Shown here: piece after piece, positions 15,460 through 20,406 of the stretch
Layout: every line of letters begins with the position of its first letter
Numbering within the stretch: position 1 is the stretch's first letter
Assembly (NCBI GenBank): GCA_024234505.1
Contig: JACKOD010000008.1
Span: forward strand, 1 to 20,406
Length of the DNA stretch: 20,406 nt
DNA from: Hahellaceae bacterium
GTDB taxonomy: Bacteria > Pseudomonadota > Gammaproteobacteria > Pseudomonadales > Oleiphilaceae
Reading direction: 5' to 3'
The notes under the pieces: model-generated
The model's database searches: none
What the model was told of the DNA's origin: nothing
The model's input: the letters and a program-made list of their open reading frames with translations, nothing else
Program-made: the position numbers and the translations under genes

Positions 15460-16311
15460 CTACACGCTGTTCAATTCAATTTTTCGAATTAGCGAAAAAC
15501 ACAAAAAGGGAATGGAAGATACAAGGCTGACAAATCTCATAATGAGTGCCAGTTCAACCCCAAAAAGCGCTTCACCAATAACAAGCTGGCTCGCCACCCC
15601 CATCAGGATTTCTTGCAATCCTCCCAGAGAGGGAGCGCCGGAACTAAAACCCAGCACGAGCCCCAAGCAAATCATTGATATAAAACTGTAGATATCAACC
15701 CTTGCCGTATTAATATCTACAATCATGAAATAACAAAAAATCATCAATGTCGTTACGGACAGGCTTAATGATAAAGACTTGAACATAACTTTAACTTCCA
15801 ACAATGGAATAACTTGCGAGAAGCCAATCTTTTTCATTAAGAAATATAACAATATGAAAATTAAAATCAACAATATAGAAGCTTCTGGAATTACGACACT
15901 CACTCCGACAGTAAGCAATAAAAATGCATTGAGAAAGGTGAAGTATATTTGCCCCGCAAGAATTTCTCTTTTTTTTAAGCCCGACTTATTATGCAGAGCC
16001 GCAAATTTAATTGCCGTCCCCAGAGGCATACCACTAAGCGCGTTCGTAAATGTAGTCATGGAAGCCAAGAAAACAGCATTTTTTAGCGTTAACGTTCCTT
16101 TGTACAATAATACCGAACTACGTAACACCATCGAATTAAAAAATATGATTGCACAGGACGCTAGAATAGCCGCTGTGATGGAAAATAATTTAATCTGGTT
16201 TATTACAGTCCCATACCTATAGACAAAAAATGAAATAGATATAATTAGGGTTAGGCCCAGAAAAAATCTGATGACTTTTAATGTTGACCAAGATATATCC
16301 TTCAACTTCAA
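15460..16311 (-). CDS. UPF0104/lysylphosphatidylglycerol-synthase-TM-like membrane protein
   Basis: A 283-residue integral membrane protein with about seven or eight hydrophobic segments (first near 16-34, last near 258-276). The motif SSGAPSLGGLQEILMG near residues 229-244 is the family's conserved P-x-x-GGLG/E signature, and LASMTTFTNALSGMPLG near 82-98 is also typical. Members include AglD-like and LPG-synthase membrane domains and have been proposed to move lipid-linked substrates across membranes. No methionine codon precedes the first hydrophobic segment: the best start is a TTG at 16311 (with another TTG two codons on), without a clear ribosome site, so the exact start is uncertain. 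The gene is strikingly AT-rich. It is last in a minus-strand run behind a GT2 and a GT-C enzyme, which suggests a role in handling their lipid-linked sugar. Confidence 0.82.
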   Translation of the reverse strand: MKLKDISWSTLKVIRFFLGLTLIISISFFVYRYGTVINQIKLFSITAAILASCAIIFFNSMVLRSSVLLYKGTLTLKNAVFLASMTTFTNALSGMPLGTAIKFAALHNKSGLKKREILAGQIYFTFLNAFLLLTVGVSVVIPEASILLILIFILLYFLMKKIGFSQVIPLLEVKVMFKSLSLSLSVTTLMIFCYFMIVDINTARVDIYSFISMICLGLVLGFSSGAPSLGGLQEILMGVASQLVIGEALFGVELALIMRFVSLVSSIPFLCFSLIRKIELNSV

Positions 16312-16393
16312 CTCACAATCTTTATTGTTTCTGAAATCCGCCCGGCAAGCACAATTGAAATGTTCTTACTTCATAACCCAACATTATAAGTGC

Positions 16394-17314
16394 TCAGATT
16401 TTATCGCCGTCGCTTCGATTCTTGCCATTTGAAATCTCATCTGTCGACCGAGCTGGCCCTCGACCAGAATAGGCCAGAGAGGTAATTTGCTCTGAAATAA
16501 GGCCCATCAGAAAGATAATCACGGACGTTGAAAATAATAGCGCGGACATATTTGTGAATCGACCAGCGCTCATATAGGTATAAAGATAGTAAAAGCTACC
16601 AGTCAAAAAAAAGAATGCACTAATGGGAGAGAACAGTTTTAATGGGGAATACAAGGTTCCTATCTTGAAGATAATCAACAAAAATCGAATGCCATCTTTC
16701 GAAAGACTGATATGGCTTTTTCCTACTCGCTTAGCCGCCTCGATAGGCACATAACTAACTGAATAGCCAGAACGAAAAAATGACATAGTAATAGTCGTTG
16801 GATAGGAAAAACCATTGGGAAGTAAATGCAAAAACTGCCTGAAATAACTTGCTCTGACCACACGAAAGCCCGAGGTTAAATCATCAACGCGATGGCCGAC
16901 CATCCACGATGCCATACGGTTATAAAGCGTATTTGCAGCTAGACGACCATAACTTGCCTGAGAACCTGTACTTCTGGCACCAACCACCATGTCATAGCCT
17001 TCATTGAACCGTTCCAATAATCGAGGAATATCGGAAGCTCGATGCTGACTATCTGCATCCATAAAAACTATGATGTCGCCAGTAGCTCGTCGAGCTCCTG
17101 TTTTTATCGCCGCACCATTGCCCTTAGAATATAAATGAGAGAAAACCAGCGCTCCGGCAGACTCGGCCTTCTCTTTTGTGGCGTCGGTGGAGCCATCATC
17201 AACCACAATCACCTGGGCATCCGGCAAAACCGCCAGTACACCACGCACGACATCTTCGACGACCGCCGCTTCATTTTTCGCGGGTATCACAACGCTAATA
17301 TTATTTTGAAGCAC
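16394..17314 (-). CDS. GT2 glycosyltransferase of the polyprenyl-phosphate sugar type
   Basis: A 306-residue membrane-anchored enzyme. The GT-A domain has SVVIPAKNEA (7-16), VVDDGSTDAT (37-46), the substrate-contact segment SKGNGAAIKTGA (63-74) and the metal-binding DAD at 86-88, then LTSGFRVVR. Two C-terminal membrane helices (about 230-255 and 260-285) precede a polar tail. This layout fits the DPM1/GtrB/ArnC-like enzymes that put a sugar on a polyprenyl phosphate at the cytoplasmic face. The start is GTG at 17314, fixed by AAGGAG (complement at 17321-17326) six bases upstream. It lies 68 bases after the GT-C gene and 82 before the UPF0104-type gene, all on the same strand. Confidence 0.9.
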   Translation of the reverse strand: MLQNNISVVIPAKNEAAVVEDVVRGVLAVLPDAQVIVVDDGSTDATKEKAESAGALVFSHLYSKGNGAAIKTGARRATGDIIVFMDADSQHRASDIPRLLERFNEGYDMVVGARSTGSQASYGRLAANTLYNRMASWMVGHRVDDLTSGFRVVRASYFRQFLHLLPNGFSYPTTITMSFFRSGYSVSYVPIEAAKRVGKSHISLSKDGIRFLLIIFKIGTLYSPLKLFSPISAFFFLTGSFYYLYTYMSAGRFTNMSALLFSTSVIIFLMGLISEQITSLAYSGRGPARSTDEISNGKNRSDGDKI

Positions 17315-17382
17315 GCAACACTCCTTATATATCGTCGATTAGAGAAAATAGAAATCAGGCATTGGAGTCATCATCGCTCAAC

Positions 17383-19359
17383 TCATTGATCCGAGGGCAT
17401 CGCCATCTTCTCTATTTCGCTCTGGAATTCATCCACAAATTTTGTGTTGTCAGGAAATTCGAGCTGATAACTGGCCAACAAGCTATTGGCACTTTCCAGC
17501 TGGCGAGCGCCAATTAAAACTCTAAGCAGATTTTCCCAGTGAGCCGGCTCTTTGGGCCACTCATCCAGCGCCCTGCGAAAATACGCTGCTGCTCTTGGCA
17601 GATTGCCTTGCTTTAGTACGTACCCACCCAAAGAAGAAGAAATCATCGAACGCAACCAAGAGTGCCCGGCGTCAACACTGAAATGCGCCTGTGCAATTTG
17701 GTCAAATTCAGCCCCCCCTATACGACAACCGCCATTAGTAATACATTCCAGCCAATCCACCATATGAGCAGAACTTTCAATGCTCAAATGCTCATTTGCA
17801 AGCCTATTTGCCAGCACATTAGCCCAAGCAGGATCTACCGAATAGCCCACCAGATTATCTAATTGAAAAAGCGAAAGTATTCCTGTCAGATCAGCAGGAT
17901 CGGCCTGCACAGCCAACGCAAAATGCTCGCGAGCAGCAGTGTAGTTTGGATTCGCTGGTACTCGCTCCGCGCCCACTAGCTGCTCCGCGTACCATCGACC
18001 TGCTTCATGCTGAGCACGCGCTGAATGTGGATGTCGCGCCACCTCTGACAAAATCAGTTCCCCTTCCCCTCTCCAGTTTGAGGCCCGACTAAAGGTCGCT
18101 GTAGAAAACAACAGGCTCGTCACAAGCATCAATGCAACCACTGCCTTTCTGTTCGTCGAGTATTCCGATCGGCTGACTATTATCGCCCCTAGAATGGCAA
18201 AACTTACCATTGGGATATAATTTCTGTGCTCATGCACCAGCTCGAGCGGAAGCACCGTAGACTCCATTAGATGTCCAACCAGAAACCACAATACGACAAA
18301 ACACAACCACCTCACCTTTCCCATCACCGACGCGATCAAAATACCAATTACAACTAAAAACCACCCGATGACAGAAAACAAGGTAGATAGCGGATTGACA
18401 AGACTTTTAGATATAATGAAATCATCGTGATGAAGCCCCATTTGAGAAATATTGGGGATCCCAATTTGGTAGACATAAAACCATAGCACTCTGGCCTCGG
18501 TTAAAAGTCTTTCCATTAAAGAGAACGATCGCATTTGATAGGTTTCATCCAAACGAACAAAACTGTATTTATGCCAATCAAAAAACATCCCCAATACACC
18601 CACTAATAACGCCAATAATATTATCAACATGAATATCAGTATCGGTGATTTCGACATCCGCCCCAGAGCATTGCCACGAAAAATAAACCACTCGATCAAT
18701 ATAATGAATACTGGCAGCAGCAATCCAGACTCTTTACTCAGCGCAGCCAACCCGGTAAACAAAATCACACAGACAACGCTCCATACCTGCCAGGTTAAAG
18801 ACATTCTTGTCGCAGATATCGCTGACATTCGTTGCCACATATAGATGTTGACGCCCATCAAAAGAAACAAGGCAGAAAGGCTGGTCATGCGCTGAACAAC
18901 GTATAACACAGAAGTGAGGTTAAGTGGATGAAAGCTCCACAGTGATGCCCCCATTAACGCAGCAACCAAATTCCACCGCGACGATGCAAGATTCAGCGCC
19001 CGCAAAATCAGCAAAAGTAAACCGAATACCAGAAGCGTGTTAATCAGATGAATGGCTAAATTGACCGTTTTAAATCCCCAACTGTCAGGACCTAAAACAT
19101 AGTAATTGAGGGCAAAGGAAAGCATACTGAGGGGGCGGCCAAGCGGGCCCGCCTTGCCGGAATACAGAACGTCATATATTGATGATGAATTGAATTCCTG
19201 TATAAACAGGCTTTGGTTGTTAAGTATATTTTCAAAATCGTCAAAGACAAAGGGCCCATTGAGCGCGTGTGCATATATACCAGCACATACCAATAGTATT
19301 AGAAATACAGCCAGACAAAACGACCAGAGAAATCTGTCATTCAGGGAGGGGGAAAACAC
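17383..19359 (-). CDS. GT-C-type membrane glycosyltransferase with C-terminal TPR-like region
   Basis: A 658-residue protein with about ten membrane segments over residues 10-420, then a soluble helical region (about 435-655) with TPR-like character (for example LPRAAAYFRRALDEWPKEP near 590). The first periplasmic loop has FVFDDFENI with an acidic DD pair near residues 40-41, as in GT-C glycosyltransferases of the PMT/TMTC type, and GRPLSMLSFALNYY follows. These enzymes take sugar from polyprenyl phosphate and act outside the membrane. The start GTG 19359 has GAGGA (complement 19366-19370) at six bases; the GTG two codons upstream directly abuts that site. It lies just downstream of two pilin genes and upstream of a GT2, so pilin O-glycosylation is a reasonable role. 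Substrate and linkage are not shown by the sequence. Confidence 0.85.
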   Translation of the reverse strand: MFSPSLNDRFLWSFCLAVFLILLVCAGIYAHALNGPFVFDDFENILNNQSLFIQEFNSSSIYDVLYSGKAGPLGRPLSMLSFALNYYVLGPDSWGFKTVNLAIHLINTLLVFGLLLLILRALNLASSRWNLVAALMGASLWSFHPLNLTSVLYVVQRMTSLSALFLLMGVNIYMWQRMSAISATRMSLTWQVWSVVCVILFTGLAALSKESGLLLPVFIILIEWFIFRGNALGRMSKSPILIFMLIILLALLVGVLGMFFDWHKYSFVRLDETYQMRSFSLMERLLTEARVLWFYVYQIGIPNISQMGLHHDDFIISKSLVNPLSTLFSVIGWFLVVIGILIASVMGKVRWLCFVVLWFLVGHLMESTVLPLELVHEHRNYIPMVSFAILGAIIVSRSEYSTNRKAVVALMLVTSLLFSTATFSRASNWRGEGELILSEVARHPHSARAQHEAGRWYAEQLVGAERVPANPNYTAAREHFALAVQADPADLTGILSLFQLDNLVGYSVDPAWANVLANRLANEHLSIESSAHMVDWLECITNGGCRIGGAEFDQIAQAHFSVDAGHSWLRSMISSSLGGYVLKQGNLPRAAAYFRRALDEWPKEPAHWENLLRVLIGARQLESANSLLASYQLEFPDNTKFVDEFQSEIEKMAMPSDQ

Positions 19360-19478
19360 AAGCACTCCTCGGCGAGTATAAACTCGGTTACATTAACTGT
19401 CCGTGATTAACGGTTGGCGATTGCAAATACAGAACAATCGTAGTTAGTCTGGCCGGAACAAACAAGAAAGGAAGGATG

Positions 19479-19500
19479 AAACAGCAATATATTGCTGTTT
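19479..19500. terminator. 22-bp perfect palindrome after the pilin gene, probable terminator
   Basis: Arms AAACAGCAATA and TATTGCTGTTT form a perfect palindrome 71 bases beyond the pilin stop, before the GT-C gene on the same strand. On the minus strand it is followed by CATCCTTCCTTTCTTG, T-rich but without a pure T-run. It may limit readthrough from abundant pilin transcripts. A regulatory site for the GT-C gene is the alternative. Confidence 0.5.
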
Positions 19501-19570
19501 TCAGGCGTTAATCAGCCTTTTACTCATTACACAAGGCAGTGCTGATAGCAGAGAACACCATTTCGAGACA

Positions 19571-20017
19571 TCACATCTTAGGCAAATATTTTGCATCCAT
19601 CGGATCACTACCACCAACGACAGCCCGGAAAACTGACACTCCGGTTGCATTCACCGTGGGAACTATCAAGTATGTCTTCGATCTGATCACAACTGGCGCA
19701 GTATTCCCGAACATTATCTCAAAACTTCCATTCGTAAGAATCGTTATCTGAGACACGCTACCGGCGGCATAATCGGTAGGCGTTAGCGAAACGCCGGTAT
19801 AACCATTAAGATCGGTATTGGTGGCGGGCAACGAAGCAAACCTGGCTACATATTCATTAACGGCCAATTGGACTGTACGGGCCGGCCCCAATGAATTTGC
19901 CGTTTCAGCTCGAATTATATAGTCTTGATATGCAGGTATGGCAACAGCTGCCAATATACCGATAATAGCCACCACAATCATCAGTTCGATTAGTGTAAAA
20001 CCTTTTTGTGATTTCAT
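19571..20017 (-). CDS. pilA: Type IVa pilin, cysteine-free
   Basis: A 148-residue prepilin. The short basic leader MKSQKG is followed by the cleavage site and FTLIELMIVVAIIGILAAVA, so mature residue 1 is Phe and residue 5 is the conserved Glu needed for assembly; the mature subunit is about 142 residues. The rest is the globular head, ending DPMDAKYLPKM. Most PilA proteins close a C-terminal loop with two cysteines; this one has none, and its KYLPK ending stands where the second cysteine normally follows. ATG 20017 has GAGGT (complement 20025-20029) seven bases upstream. No sigma54 (-24/-12) element was found upstream. It lies in tandem with a second pilin and upstream of glycosylation genes. 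Confidence 0.92.
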   Translation of the reverse strand: MKSQKGFTLIELMIVVAIIGILAAVAIPAYQDYIIRAETANSLGPARTVQLAVNEYVARFASLPATNTDLNGYTGVSLTPTDYAAGSVSQITILTNGSFEIMFGNTAPVVIRSKTYLIVPTVNATGVSVFRAVVGGSDPMDAKYLPKM

Positions 20018-20040
20018 TGCTACTACCTCGACTGTCTAAA

Positions 20041-20053
20041 ATTGTCTGACAAT
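20041..20053. promoter_or_regulatory. 13-bp palindrome upstream of the pilin gene
   Basis: ATTGTC-T-GACAAT is a perfect inverted repeat lying 24-36 bases before the pilin start, between the upstream pilin's terminator and the ribosome site. It could be an operator overlapping the promoter. No regulator was recognised. Confidence 0.3.
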
Positions 20054-20084
20054 GATTCTGGCGACTGAATATCTTACATAATAA

Positions 20085-20113
20085 AGGTGCATCCGGTCGT
20101 CCCGGATGCACCT
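20085..20113 (-). terminator. Strong terminator between the two pilin genes
   Basis: A perfect 12-bp stem AGGTGCATCCGG (20085-20096) / CCGGATGCACCT (20102-20113) has a five-base loop. On the minus strand it is followed by TTATTATG. It begins 12 bases after the stop of the upstream pilin, so each pilin is probably a separate transcript or the second is made at reduced level by readthrough. Confidence 0.8.
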
Positions 20114-20125
20114 CACTAAAAGCAC

Positions 20126-20406
20126 TTACTTCACTTTAGGTACATACTTCGCATCAATCGGGCTAGCAGCCGCTGGAGCTGCTGCCCAAGTTACCGCACC
20201 CGCAGAAGTTGCTGTTGGGGTTAACGTAAACTTCTTACCGGCAAGCGCGGCTGGTACACCTGAAGCTGCTGCTTTAAAGGTAATGGTCAGTACACCATTG
20301 GCAGTGAGATCTACAGCCGACACATTACCTGCAGCGTGATCCGTGCCGGTTGTACTAATTCCAGTATAAGTACCCAAATCAGTTGCAAGCGCAGGCAAAG
20401 TCGAAT
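20126..20406 (-). CDS. Second type IV pilin, partial (5' end beyond window)
   Basis: The reading frame runs open to the window edge and gives the C-terminal 92 or so residues of a pilin. It aligns with the neighbouring pilin: STLPALATDLGTYTGIS matches SLPATNTDLNGYTGVS, TDHAAGNV matches TDYAAGSV, and the end SPIDAKYVPKVK matches DPMDAKYLPKM. No cysteine is visible. The internal TTG at 20398 is not a start; the true start with the prepilin leader lies outside. The composition is richer in alanine than in the neighbour, including an AAPAAASP stretch near the C-terminus. It is a divergent tandem duplicate; which copy is the major subunit is unknown. Confidence 0.85.
   Translation of the reverse strand, partial: STLPALATDLGTYTGISTTGTDHAAGNVSAVDLTANGVLTITFKAAASGVPAALAGKKFTLTPTATSAGAVTWAAAPAAASPIDAKYVPKVK

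Overview
The window reads as a stretch of chromosome from a Gram-negative gammaproteobacterium, probably a marine or Cellvibrio-like lineage. This rests on type IVa pilins, an outer-membrane polysaccharide export protein paired with a YjbH-type barrel protein, a calcium-loop lipoprotein and a Pseudomonas-style Gac/Rsm regulatory RNA candidate. Taxonomy is an inference from gene content. I see no rRNA, tRNA, insertion sequence, phage gene or CRISPR array.

Layout: (1) 17-5342, minus strand: a YjbH-family outer-membrane protein followed by a large SLBB-repeat polysaccharide export protein, separated by a hairpin terminator and a regulatory-looking gap. (2) 5823-6791, plus: a solitary lipoprotein with an EF-hand-like loop, ending in a strong terminator that converges with (3) 6852-8246, minus: a beta-CASP metallo-beta-lactamase RNase-like protein. 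(4) 8247-8757 lacks a credible protein gene but holds the most interesting element: a ~125-nt candidate Csr/Rsm-type small RNA with six GGA motifs, three of them in hairpin loops, preceded by a promoter-like pair and a near-match to the GacA upstream activating sequence. (5) 8758-9108, plus: a small exported ComEA-like helix-hairpin-helix protein. (6) 9368-10726, minus: a second beta-CASP protein, divergent from (7) 10929-13342, plus: an AMP/thymidine phosphorylase-family enzyme overlapping a PRPP synthetase by ATGA. (8) 13408-15428, plus: a GT4 glycosyltransferase overlapping an NAD-dependent epimerase/dehydratase. (9) 15460-19359, minus: a putative operon of a GT-C-type membrane glycosyltransferase with a TPR tail, a polyprenyl-phosphate-type GT2 and a UPF0104-type membrane protein. 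(10) 19571-20406, minus: two tandem cysteine-free type IVa pilins, the second cut by the window edge.

How the genes may work together: the first block would export a polysaccharide. The last block looks like a pilus locus with a built-in protein glycosylation pathway (lipid-linked sugar made by GT2, a membrane protein that may flip it, transfer by the GT-C enzyme, pilins as neighbouring targets). The middle block groups RNA-degrading enzymes with an NMP phosphorylase and a PRPP synthetase, which suggests recycling of RNA-derived ribose. The candidate Rsm RNA lies among these and would, by analogy, titrate CsrA/RsmA, a regulator that in relatives controls exopolysaccharide and motility.
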